Shown one piece after another: positions 9,450 through 18,130 of a DNA stretch of 20,645 nucleotides. The DNA is from Paramacrobiotus richtersi (Eukaryota > Tardigrada > Eutardigrada > Parachela > Macrobiotidae), in contig JAQGAU010001204.1 of NCBI GenBank assembly GCA_034698045.1, forward strand, positions 1 through 20,645, in the 5' to 3' direction. A model generated the notes under the pieces. It worked only from the letters and a program-made list of their open reading frames with translations, did no database searches and was not told where the DNA came from. The stretch's first letter is position 1. The number at the start of each line of letters is the position of its first letter. The position numbers and the translations under genes are program-made.

Positions 9450-9524
9450 TTCTCGGTTTCTTGAAGACTTGCCCGTTATACGCGCCGCTATTTCCCGGCT
9501 CCGGATGAGACACACGAACTTCAT
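9450..9524 (-). other. Possible short first exon
   Basis: ATG at 9522-9524 opens 25 codons (MKFVCLIRSREIAARITGKS and five more) up to a GTGAGT donor. The frame also extends upstream of the ATG, so it could be an internal exon. Only the donor and the composition support it. Confidence 0.25.
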
Positions 9525-9750
9525 GTCGGCTCGGCGCACCCGCAAAAATTAAGCATATCGCAATAAGGGAATTATCTTTTCTTGCCAGATAATTTATTTT
9601 CAATCAGAAATTCAATATTTACGTTAAGACAATTTCCGAGAAGTTATATGGCAAAGAGTGCATAACCATGAAAACCAGGCCAGTCAGATGAGCTATTATT
9701 GATCGTAATTGATAGATTCTTCCAGATGCAACAGCAGGCAGCAATCTTAC

Positions 9751-10234
9751 CGAGTGGCATGCGCTCAAGCCGTTGCGACAGCGCATCGACGATGTAAGCA
9801 GTAGGCACGAGGCGCAACTGGACATCTCGGCGTTAATAACCGATATTAGTCACAGTCAGATCTCGTCGCCAACGCTACAGATAAAAACCGCTGCCAGTAG
9901 ATGCACGCACCGTGCATGAATTCACGTTTCCGGACTTCATCATTGCCAAAACGCTGCCAAGTTTTCGTTTTGCTTGTACAATTTCATTTCAGTAAAATAA
10001 CGACGTTCGGAAGTATTTTAGCTATGGCAGAGTCGGGAAGTGTGAATCGGTGCGGTGTGTGCATCTACTAGCAGCGATTGTTTGTCTGAAGCGTTGGCGC
10101 CGAGATCCGAATGTGACTAATGTCGGTTAATAACGCCGATAGGTCGATACGCTAAAAAGTCGCGCCGATAATGTCAGTTGCGCCTCGTGTCTAGTAGGTA
10201 TTTCCACCCACAGTCCCGTTACTCTTGGAATCTT
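9751..10234 (-). pseudogene. Exon split by an inverted-repeat transposon
   Basis: The upper part (10234 down to 10192) follows acceptor taattgcag and reads KIPRVTGLWVEIPT. The lower part (9803 down to 9751) reads TAYIVDALSQRLERMPL and ends at a GTAAGA donor. Between them sits the 388-bp element at 9804-10191, flanked by TA. Taking out the element with one TA leaves 31 codons plus one base, and of the three frames only this one is open through the junction. That points to an exon interrupted after it was already coding. The protein is not recognised. Unless the element is spliced out, the gene is disrupted here. Confidence 0.5.
9804..10191. mobile_element. MITE-like inverted-repeat element, TA target site
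   Basis: Left end GGCACGAGGCGCAACTG and right end CAGTTGCGCCTCGTGTC are inverted. The similarity extends over about 110 bp through ttagtcaca, gccaacgct and tagatgcac. The right arm carries about 32 extra bases that repeat a TATCGGCG word. TA lies on both sides. The loop (about 9930-10040) has only a tiny frame starting MAESGSVNRCGVC, too short to call a transposase. Family uncertain; a TA duplication fits Tc1/mariner-like elements among others. Confidence 0.75.
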
Positions 10235-10414
10235 CTGCAATTATTAATAAATAATTCCTAAAAAGGATAATTTTGCAAATAAGCATAAAGTGCCGATTCT
10301 ACAAACATTACTGCTTTATTGTGCTTTGGCGTAATGCTCAAGAAAAGAACTTCTTGTAATATTTTAAATTATTGCACTTTTTTAAATATTCTGAATTATT
10401 CAACAAGCAGAAAT

Positions 10415-10475
10415 TCATTCCCATTCACTTAAAAGCGCTCGCACCGAAAACCAACTACGCCAGGTCATAAAAAAG
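10415..10475 (-). other. Possible exon following 10596-11113
   Basis: Acceptor ttaaactag precedes one base and then FFMTWRSWFSVRALLSEWE and TGA. The one-base start completes the two bases left by the exon at 10596, which is consistent with a C-terminal exon. The acceptor has a fair pyrimidine tract. No other support. Confidence 0.3.
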
Positions 10476-10595
10476 CTAGTTTAAGAAGATAATAAAAAAA
10501 TAATAAATAAGCTTCTAAAGAAATATTAAATTAATAAATTTATTGTTAAATAAATAAATTCATTTATTTATAACGCACAAAAAAATTTGACTTAC

Positions 10596-11113
10596 TCTGA
10601 ACATCCAAATCCATATCGAAACACTGCAAATGAAAAAGAAAATCGGTTAAATCGTGAAATTTATTCCTAATGTTCGTACGCTATACCTCTGCCGTCATAT
10701 TTTCGTCCTACCGAATCTGACTGGCCAGTGTACCACCTGCAAGAATAAAAAAATTTGTTGAACAAAACCGCTACCAGTAAAAGCCAATAAACATATCGCC
10801 GTAGACCGTAATGTTAAGCATGCACATAAACAGATCGGCCTTTTTCATGTAATGCCCATCGAACCACGCAATTTTCGTCATCCGGACTTTAAAACCAGTT
10901 AACCATTTCAAAATCAAAACCCATCCGAATTTTCTTGCACTTACCATCGCTACTTACTTTTGTTATATCTTGCAGTTCCGCCTCAGTAGAAGTATGGGCC
11001 GCTGTCTTGACACCGCCGCCATCTGTCTGATGGAACACGGCCTTCGCTTTGGCTCTTGTTGTCCTACCGAACTATGTATAATTCGCGGCAAGATCATCCA
11101 TTCTATTTTCGAA
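10596..11113 (-). CDS. Four-exon chain, membrane-like unknown protein, one in-frame stop
   Basis: Minus-strand exons 11113-10945, 10886-10775, 10736-10687 and 10623-10596 have acceptors tttgcag, tttaaag, cttgcag and tttgcag. Donors are gtaagt, gtagcg, gtatag and gtaagt. Phases 1, 2, 1 and 2 are each completed exactly by the next exon. The first exon reads FENRMDDLAANYT, then TAG, then FGRTTRAKAKAVF and TEAELQDITK. The second reads MTKIAWFDGHYMKKADLFMC and a hydrophobic stretch NITVYGDMFIGFY that may be a membrane segment. The third reads WYTGQSDSVGRKYDGR. The second-to-third intron would be only 38 bp. The TAG may mean a pseudogene or a wrong first acceptor. The opposite strand of the first exon is also open for about 70 codons after a good acceptor, but it has no partner exons. 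Family unknown. Confidence 0.45.
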
Positions 11114-11530
11114 CTGCAAAACAGAGTTTCTTCACACAAAATCTACGTAAACAAGCGAACGCGGTATCTTCTGACAAAACAAAAAATGCATTAATTATTA
11201 ATCACAAACTCCCCGATCGTTATATTGAAGAGATGAGTATTCACAGCATGCACCCTGTTTAAAGCTGCACGAATTCAGTTATTCGTCGTAAGCAACTGCA
11301 AAATCTCCTTGTTAAACGTCTCAATGCAGCCACCTGCCGCGTTCCACATAAATTACCGTAACACAGGTATACCAATATCCAATTCTTTTGCGTGAGACTT
11401 ACTTACAATATTTATTCCGATCTGTTTTTCAAAATTTTCTGTAAGAACAAAATAAACAACTAATATTTTCGAGATATTTGCCAGTTGAAAACAACCTCCA
11501 TTTCCACAAGCTTTAAACATTTTCTGAATT
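11114..11530 (-). pseudogene. Decayed coding stretch upstream of the four-exon chain
   Basis: A short exon with excellent borders (acceptor ttgttcttacag, donor gtaagtaag, about 11415-11446) reads NFEKQIGINI. Continuing in the same frame are AKELDIGIPVLR, TAA, MWNAAGGCIETFNKEILQLL, TGA, and ALNRVHAVNTHLFNITIGEF, TAA. One continuous frame with protein-like stretches between single stops suggests an old coding region losing its frame, rather than separate genes. Confidence 0.3.
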
Positions 11531-12367
11531 TTTTCCTAGATTTTGACTGCACTCATGTTTGGTTCACTCATTTCCGTAGCAGAAACCGTCAAGCGTAACC
11601 GTCAAGCCCCAGGACACTGTCACACAACAAATCTAATTAGCCAGATGACTACAACAGCAAACACCGCCAGCACCACACAATCTACTCATTTGTGCTAGTA
11701 ATTACCACATTAAATTTTAATATGAACTTTTTACATTCTCACACGCACACTACTACGTTCCACAAACAATTACAAAAATAGGTGAGAAATATCGAAATGT
11801 ATACAAAATAATCCGAAAACTCCTGTGCGCATGTGACGCAATTACAGAAGATACTGAAATCATTTCAAGCTTTCGATAGATCGTTATTATTAGTAGATTG
11901 TTAAACAAGGCGTCCCAAAGAAAAGTTTAATAAAATAATCCTGGTAGCAGTTTGTTCAATGCGTCCCCCGGGAGAAACGCGGGGTTTCCGGTGAGCAAAG
12001 CTGAAATCCATTATGATATCATCCCTCTTTCGAGCAAGAACCGCTCTAACCAATCTTGTACCGCTGACTATAAACTACCAATAGCCCGTTCTTATTAAAC
12101 TAAACATTTTTCTCAATCACTGTCACCGCCACAACGGGCTTATCGCGCTATCAATTTAAAGAACAAAACACTGGTGCTTTCACGCGGAAACGGCTACGCA
12201 ATAGACCGGGGGCAAGGGGGTTCCCTTGCTTCCATCTTTTATTTGCTTCTTCGAGCTTTTTCCACTCTTCGGTCAGTACATAATGCAACACTGCGTAAAA
12301 GAAACAATGTATCAAGATTTAATCGGAAAAAAACAACAACAAAACAACACACGATTAGAGAACACGG
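11531..12367. other. Spacer with two CCAAT boxes, no confident gene
   Basis: AT-rich up to about 11940, then more GC. CCAATC at 12050-12055 and CCAATA at 12079-12084 are 29 bp apart in the same orientation, the same spacing as the array at 13576. On the minus strand, ttggttagagcgg near 12040 resembles a tRNA A box, but no B box follows. Confidence 0.35.
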
Positions 12368-12516
12368 TCAGAGCATATATATTTCGTGTAATTGTTCCGC
12401 GCTATCCGTGGTGCCGAAGATGCAATCTGCATTTCCCCTCTGAATCTGCAGTGAAATTCGCTGGCGGAGGAACTCGTGGGAACGGGACTCGCCGGTATGC
12501 TCCTTCAGACGCTTAC
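12368..12516 (-). mobile_element. Retroelement polyprotein C-terminal fragment (copy 2)
   Basis: The minus strand reads RLKEHTGESRSHEFLRQRIS, then LQIQRGNA, FGTTD and a tail ending HEIYML before TGA (12368-12370). It aligns with the ends of the fragments at 4181 (RLKKNTGERRSDEYLRQRLS) and 20078 (ending DEIFLLI). Only the last 45-50 residues remain, so the 5' truncation is stronger than in the other copies. The 5' edge is approximate. Confidence 0.6.
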
Positions 12517-12519
12517 CTT

Positions 12520-13570
12520 GCTTCCCATTACAAATTATTCTAGTATATTATTAATTACACCGAAATATCTCTGCCAGAGCGTCAAAACCTGGGTATTTCT
12601 GGAAAATTTGTGACCAGAACTAACGACAAAATCATTTAACAAAAATTCGACGATCAAATCTAATCATCGAATTCGCTGGAACGCACAGCATTTCAGAATT
12701 TTCAGTTCTTTCACTATCGTAGACACCAAATAATAAATTAACTGTTAGTTTCTATCCACCAATAAACTGCCCGGTTTTCCTTGCAGAGACACAACAAACA
12801 AGAAAAATTCCACTGTTTACGATGACAATACAGTATTCACAATAATCTACGATTTTCGCAAAAAGAGGCTGCTCTGTCACAAAACTGCCCTTTTGCTCTC
12901 TGCCTTTCACTGTTTCGGGTCCGAAACAGACAACTGCAACTAATTATTGTTAATTACACTTTATTTATAACTATATTAATTACATCTAATTTATATCAAA
13001 CATATAAACAGACTTACTGTGCTTTTGTGCGAAAAATTGATCACGTCCGTATATCCGTGTTTTTGCATAACAGGAAAGCCGAAATTCAAGATACGACGCA
13101 CTTTGCAACGCTCGTCTTGTGAACAGCGATAAGATCAGGGCAAAAGTAAGATGGCTGAGACAAGAGAGGCGCGTCAGCAATGAAATGGGGGAGATTTTCG
13201 ATCGGCTGGGTAATGTCTTTTTTCTGGGTGAAGTTGCCAAGAGGAGCGAGAAAACGGTCAGGACGAGGTCAGCACATGATTCCAACACACACACTTCGAT
13301 GCCAATCGATCGAAAAAGTAATCCTCCACAAACAATACTTCTAATTATAGAAATATCAACGTTTTCCCCAGGAAAATACACATATACAACAGGATAATGG
13401 ACCATTTCCGCAAGTGTGATTTGCTGGAAACGCGTCGGAAACAAGGCACCACGTAGATCACCTTCACGTTTCTAAACAGCACTGATCACTCGACTTACAA
13501 ACGCCAGCCCTGCTTTCAGGCGTTATCGCTCCGTTGAACTGTGCCAAAGCGGAGCCGGGCTGATTCAAGC
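12520..13570. other. Spacer, unassigned frames at 12986-13444
   Basis: A minus-strand frame of about 150 codons (12986-13444, no clear ATG at its end) and an overlapping plus-strand frame (13119-13397) both look partly coding. The minus frame passes a GTAAGT donor near 13017 after FAQKH. The plus frame includes KIRAKVRWLRQERRVSNEMG. They cannot both be real, and I cannot choose. Confidence 0.25.
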
Positions 13571-13575
13571 TCAAA

Positions 13576-13746
13576 CCAATCCCGCTGAGACACTACTCAG
13601 ACAGCCAATCGAATGTCGTACGCAGTTCTCCCAACCAATCAGGCAAATTGCAAACTAGATCGAACCAATCCGTTTTATTTCCGCTTACTGGGCAACACAC
13701 AGCCGACTAACTAATCCAGTCGTTGCGTTTCTCCTAGCAACCAATC
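13576..13746 (+). promoter_or_regulatory. Array of five CCAATC boxes
   Basis: CCAATC occurs at 13576, 13605, 13635, 13665 and 13741, all in the same orientation. The first four are spaced 29, 30 and 30 bp, while the sequence between them is unrelated, so this is not a simple tandem duplication. CCAAT is the binding core of NF-Y, which often acts in closely spaced arrays in animal promoters. Which gene it would serve is unclear: frames lie on both sides (minus 12986-13444; the minus exon group at 13988-14455 points into the array from the other side). Function is inferred from the motif only. Confidence 0.45.
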
Positions 13747-13987
13747 ACTGTCGATTCTACTCCAGTGTACCCCATCAAAAGCCTTATTCAAAGAAGCGCG
13801 TAATTTCTCTAATGCATTAACAAAGAAATGAACTAAATGCGCGAATACAAAATTTTGCCACAATAATGATAAAAGGATATCAGTCCACTACTGAAAAAAT
13901 TACAACACATGTGTTAAGCTCGCACCAGTCATTAACAAAAAGACAAAAACGAATGAGCGCCAGACAAAAAAGTGCCGCAAAACACAC

Positions 13988-14455
13988 CATCTGTTCAAGT
14001 GCCAAACGGGCGCAAATGAGCAAAACGTTCCTGAGAATGTCGGCGACGTTGTAAACATGATTCCAGCGGCTTCTGGCGGGTAAGTTTTGGGTAACATTTC
14101 TAGTTCCGGTGGTGCAAATTCTGCTTTAATCAGCGCATCCTGTAAAGGAAATTTTGAGTTGAAAAATATTGTCGATCTGATCGATGAAAAATTTTAGATT
14201 TTAAGAACTAAATTTTGAAACCAAATTTCAAATTTACCTGGCTTCAGTAACAATTATGTACTCCTGGAACAATTCTTGTTCAAAGACTTAAAAACTTACG
14301 ACGAATAAACTCACAACGTACTCAAAGTACGTAATTCTCGAACTATATATATATAGATAGGCCTCTGTAACGCTTACCTGTCGAAGCCCGCTGTAAAAGC
14401 CACTGCACTACGATTATCGACATTACAATCCAGTAGTCTTGCAATCACAGGTTTA
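13988..14455 (-). CDS. Three-exon group, unknown protein
   Basis: Minus-strand exons 14455-14378, 14342-14300 and 14139 to about 13988. The first reads KPVIARLLDCNVDNRSAVAF and TAGFD and ends at GTAAGC with two bases left. The second supplies one base, then SRITYFEYVVSLFV to a GTAAGT donor in phase 0. The third follows ctttacag in phase 0: DALIKAEFAPPELEMLPKTY and onward. The introns are 35 and 160 bp. Exact phase agreement over two junctions supports it; the first acceptor (gtcttag) and the last donor (gtgtgt at 13987) are weak, and the 35-bp intron is very short. No family recognised. Confidence 0.4.
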
Positions 14456-14550
14456 CTAAGACATCTATAACCGGATCAACGATAGCATTGGTTCGCAGTC
14501 ATCCGGAAATTACATTCTTCACCTCATACTATTACACCAACGACCGGGTA

Positions 14551-14570
14551 TGTACTATGTACATAGTACA
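14551..14570. repeat. Perfect 20-bp palindrome
   Basis: TGTACTATGTACATAGTACA reads identically on both strands, with no spacer. The flanking bases do not continue the symmetry. It may be a chance AT-rich palindrome, a binding site for a dimeric factor or a repeat end. Confidence 0.6.
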
Positions 14571-14744
14571 AATCTACTTATATAACAAAATCTTATCGTT
14601 TTGCATGTGCTGGACGTCTGATTCTAGGTTGATGTGTCGTTGATTGTGCTTTGTGGATATTTCCAACTGGAAAAAAACGCACCCGTTCTGGATCTCAAAA
14701 TTTCGGCATTCAGGTTTATTCTTGATACGCCAGGCAATCAGCGA

Positions 14745-15272
14745 CTTGAATCAGCGACGTCGCATCCGATTCAAGAAGAATATGGAAACCGGAAAAGACA
14801 ACCAAGAAGCAGTCTTGCTTATTCCGCAATACTACAAACTGGGATTTATCAGTCGCTTATTTATTAGTTCGAACAAAGAAAATCACAACGACTCGACTGA
14901 TTTACATCATCAAAAAATTTTTCGCTTACCAAAATGTCATTCAACAAAACAAAAAATCTGGCAAAAACAGCTGTTTACCCGGCTTTGTTCAATTGCTATG
15001 CATCCGTATGTGACATGAAAACAACCATGGAAATTCGGACAAGTTGCGAAATACCAACAACACTAAAGGAGATATAATACTACCGAACGACCGTTGGGGT
15101 GAACACTCAGTGGGGCAGAATTATTCCGGGCGTTATTTCCAGCAACTTGCGCAGGGTCGGGTGCCGTTTTTCAAATGGTACATCAGTTTGCTAGGTAGGC
15201 TTCCGTTTAAGACCCAACTTGCTGATCTTCCGCGGATTATTCATCCCATAACCGCATACCAGGGCTCAATCA
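14745..15272 (-). repeat. Dispersed repeat, copy B
   Basis: The part 14888-15272 matches copy A. The part 14745-14940 matches copy C (gacgtcgcatccgattc, tcttgcttattccgcaatact, tttattagt, then the cacaacgactcgactg block). Copy B therefore overlaps both other copies and gives the fullest version here. On the minus strand it follows the damaged exon copies at 15286-15507. Confidence 0.6.
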
Positions 15273-15285
15273 GTTTTTCATCAGC

Positions 15286-15507
15286 TCCTTCTGAACTATA
15301 TTCTAAAAATCCCAAATATATAGCCCTGATAAAAATCTGCACTGCACAGGCTCGGACTGTGCAACGGAGCATTCGCACTTTCGCAGCAAACTTACTTTTT
15401 TATATCGAGAATGTGCCTTTTTTGAAAGCGCTCCTGCGCAAGTGCTCGCCGACGCCCACGAATAATAACATCCTGTTCTGCGGGATACAATTCCTTTCGG
15501 CAATATC
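15286..15507 (-). pseudogene. Second, damaged copy of the coiled-coil exons
   Basis: The stretch 15507-15396 on the minus strand matches exon 8210-8097: PAEQDVIIRGRRRALAQERF and then HILDIKK, with one base missing near the start (frameshift) and one at the donor. The flanking intron words (aaatcccaaatat, gtggagatatgcactgcacgg, ttgctgcgaaa) also match. After the next acceptor (gggatttttag, about 15287) it reads NIVQKELMKN and stops. That stretch resembles the start of the 80-codon exon fused to the end of the last exon, so the two middle exons were lost by deletion. Clearly non-functional. Confidence 0.65.
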
Positions 15508-15599
15508 CTAAAAATCCCAGATACGAAGGCCAGGTGGAGATATGCACTGCACGGATTGTGAACGCGCAACGTTGTATCCCCATTTTCGCAGCAAACGTG

Positions 15600-15839
15600 T
15601 CTTCATATTCTTGCTCAAATGAATTTTCCTCGACTAAAAAATTTTAAACTGCGGGCTAATTCTTGGAACGTTCACAGTAATCGGCATATGTTAATCCACC
15701 AGACTGACGACAACACCTGGACTTTAAAAAGTCAAGACTTCGTCAATTGTTTCAAAAAGTTTTTTTCAGTTTTAAAAGAACAGATCTCTTCCGTGTGGCT
15801 GATATGATTACTAATCCTTATGCTGATATTTCTTGCAAA
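15600..15839. other. Spacer, nothing recognised
   Basis: AT-rich, with a short plus-strand frame but no splice borders or repeats that I can support. Confidence 0.3.
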
Positions 15840-16510
15840 TAAAACTTGAAGCTGGACAGTTTTGTTGCGCGATTCGGTGGCAAAAGAATGACAGGCGCAA
15901 CAGGTGGACCAGGGCAGGGACGTCGGAAGACTGCCAACGGGGAGAACTCAGACACTCGACCGATGGGGTTGGTGAAAGCAACCGAGCCGGTTGATGTGGG
16001 GCAATTCGGCGGGGCTGACGAGGAGTAGCGCGACGAGGTTGACGAAGGGCTGCGCGGTGAGGGGTCGTAACACGATGCGGTTGGATTCGGCGGCTGAATA
16101 AAATGGGAAAAACCGATAACCAAATGACAGGGGAAACAAAAGGACGATCGGATAAACGTATATCGGCACTAGGGCGCGTAACGTCAATTTGCTGGTTTGG
16201 GGAAGCACTGGCGGGCGCTAGGTGACAGTTCATGACGGCGATGGGAGCGAAACGGGAATGGGCTAGATGCTGGAGCGCCGGTGTCTTAAGCGCTGGCTGT
16301 TGGAGCGGTGATCGAGGGAGTGCGAGCAGATTTATTCTGGCACACCAACGGTGGGCATGTTGGACGTTGGAGAAGGCGGATGTGCTGAACAAGCAATGTT
16401 AGACAGGTGCTGCGCGGGTGGATGAGCGTAAAGATGTTGGGCGTGTCAGCGGCAGTATTAATGGGCGCGGATGACCGTGGCGCGGGCAGGCATTGATTGA
16501 ACAACGAGAG
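15840..16510. other. CpG-dense, G-rich island
   Basis: This block differs sharply from its AT-rich flanks. CG dinucleotides are dense and the plus strand is G- and purine-rich, with words such as gacgagg and ggcgggg. A plus-strand frame (15846-16028) reads KLDSFVARFGGKRMTGATGG and ends ADEE. The minus strand gives long proline-, arginine- and serine-rich frames that probably reflect composition alone. It could be a CpG-island promoter, a first exon or inserted foreign DNA. Confidence 0.4.
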
Positions 16511-17267
16511 GAAGCACTAACGTGGACGGTGGTAAAAGGTTACAAAAGAAAATTTTAAAGTGATGGTATGTGGAATGGAGCAAAATCAGCAGTTTGAAAG
16601 GTCAACCCGTTCTTTAAGAAAAAGAATGAACTCGCTTTCCTGACGGCATCCAAGTGTCACGGGCATGAAGCCCGTCACGGGCGGGCACCGACCAAAACCG
16701 GAAACAAGAGGAGAGCTTTATGTGCCGCCGCAATGGTTGGAATATACAGCTCACCGGCTGATCTCGCCGGTTTGAAAGCACGAGCAAGAGAACGACAACC
16801 ATGAATAATCCCGACAAGGGGCAAACAATAGATCTGGCAACGTAAGGCTAAATCGTGCAGCCAATCGGAAACGCAGGGAACAAAGGAAAGACAACAGCGG
16901 TATACGCAGATAAGTTTGGTGACACAACAAAACCACAAAAACAATTTTAAATGATAAAATAATACTTATTCAGAATTATTTGATTAAACTATTGTTTAAA
17001 CATTACGAAAAAATTAAACATAAGATTAAAGAGTATGTTTTAAATAAGATAATAGATTTCCACGAAAAAATCCAAAACAAATATCAAACTAGACAAATTC
17101 AAACTAAACAAAAACTTTTGCAAAGAAAAGGCAAATCAAAATCAACGAAAATCCGAAGACCGAGAGAGATAAACCATTCAGATTTAGAACCTTACAGCGC
17201 AATCTTTTGGGAAAAAAAATTTTTTTCTTTAAATGTGAGACAAGACTGGTTTCTTTTGTCGGCTTAC
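16511..17267. other. Spacer, nothing assigned
   Basis: 16,620-16,800 is mildly GC-rich and contains GTCACGGGC twice within 30 bp. From about 16,940 the sequence is strongly A-rich on the plus strand, giving a lysine-rich frame that I regard as compositional. Confidence 0.3.
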
Positions 17268-17849
17268 TTCTACCAACTGATCATGCGGCATGTTCAACCC
17301 GACGACGACTGGCCCGCAGTCGGCAGTCACCGCCTCCATTTCATCAGATACCACCATGGTGACCCCCTTCGTGCCCGCGCCAGATGTGCCTGCAATGAGT
17401 GCAATCATTACTGATACTTGAAAAAAAAGCAAAAAATCAGCGTAAAAAACGTGGTTAAAAAATTTCATAAAAATCATTTAAAATATACAGAAAAAGATAC
17501 TCTGAAACGAACAAAAACGACCAAGTAGTCGCACTGCATGTCACAATAGCAAAATAAATTAATTCGTGGAACAATAAAAATAAATACAGGTATAAAAAGA
17601 AAACAATGCAAATATGATATGGATATATATCGACAAAAATGCCAAAAACAATACGAAGTTATGGTAAAATAAATCATATTAAATGGTTGAAAATGCCCAA
17701 AATTAAATCACCACGACGGCACACGAGGTTATGGAGATGTGTACTGCTGTCGTGCTTGAAACGACTGTTGATGCACTCATACCCAAGCTCCAGCTCCACC
17801 AGACAACGCGGATTCAGCGAATCATCGAACTCCCTAAACTGCGCGCAAT
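17268..17849 (-). CDS. Two-exon group, unknown protein
   Basis: Exon 17849-17712 (2 bases, 45 codons, 1 base) follows gagtgcag and reads CAQFREFDDSLNPRCLVELE, then LGYECINSRFKHDSS and HNLVCRR, to a GTGATT donor. Exon 17389-17268 (2 bases, 40 codons) follows cattgcag and reads TSGAGTKGVTMVVSDEMEAV, then CGPVVVGLNMPHDQLVE, to GTAAGC. The single base left by the first is completed by GC to glycine, so the junction is in phase; the intron is 322 bp. Both exons are open and well mixed in composition. No family recognised. The exon at 19289-19528 on the same strand could be upstream but does not join in phase. Confidence 0.4.
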
Positions 17850-18130
17850 CTGCACTCAATATATACCGTCACAACAAACATCCAGTTAAATAAATAGTAC
17901 GAAAAAACGGAAAGAATTTAAATTCGCATACAAAGAAAAGCATGAGAAAGTCGACTTCGCTTTCAAAACTCTAAAAATAAATCAAAAAAAATTACCAAAA
18001 AACATGAATTATTGAAAAAAACCGGTCAAATAATTCGTGAATTATTCTTAAAATGTGCTGAAACAGCCTACTCATGACGAAAAACAATATGGATGAAACA
18101 TAATTATTAATCAAAATTAATGAAACAATA

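Noticed and set aside
9726-9793. Plus-strand exon with acceptor cttccag and donor GTAAGC, reading ATAGSNLTEWHALKPLRQ
   Set aside because: It lies opposite the minus-strand exon that is restored by removing the transposon. It has no partner exon in phase, whereas the minus frame is supported on both sides of the insertion.
10976-11194. Plus-strand frame of 70 codons after a good acceptor (MGRCLDTAAICLMEHGLRFG)
   Set aside because: It is antisense to the minus exon 10945-11113, which joins three further exons in phase. Kept only as an alternative.
6958-11446. Altered genetic code to explain in-frame stops
   Set aside because: TAA, TAG and TGA all occur within frames, and frameshifts are also present, so decay explains them better.
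12030-12060. A-box-like word ttggttagagcgg on the minus strand
   Set aside because: No B box and no cloverleaf can be folded downstream, so it does not support a tRNA or SINE call.
15811-16392. Minus-strand frame of 193 codons, longest in the window
   Set aside because: Proline-, arginine- and serine-rich runs come from the G-rich island; there is no start context, domain or splice support.
16980-17414. Plus-strand lysine-rich frame of 144 codons
   Set aside because: It arises from A-rich sequence and then runs antisense through a better-supported minus-strand exon.
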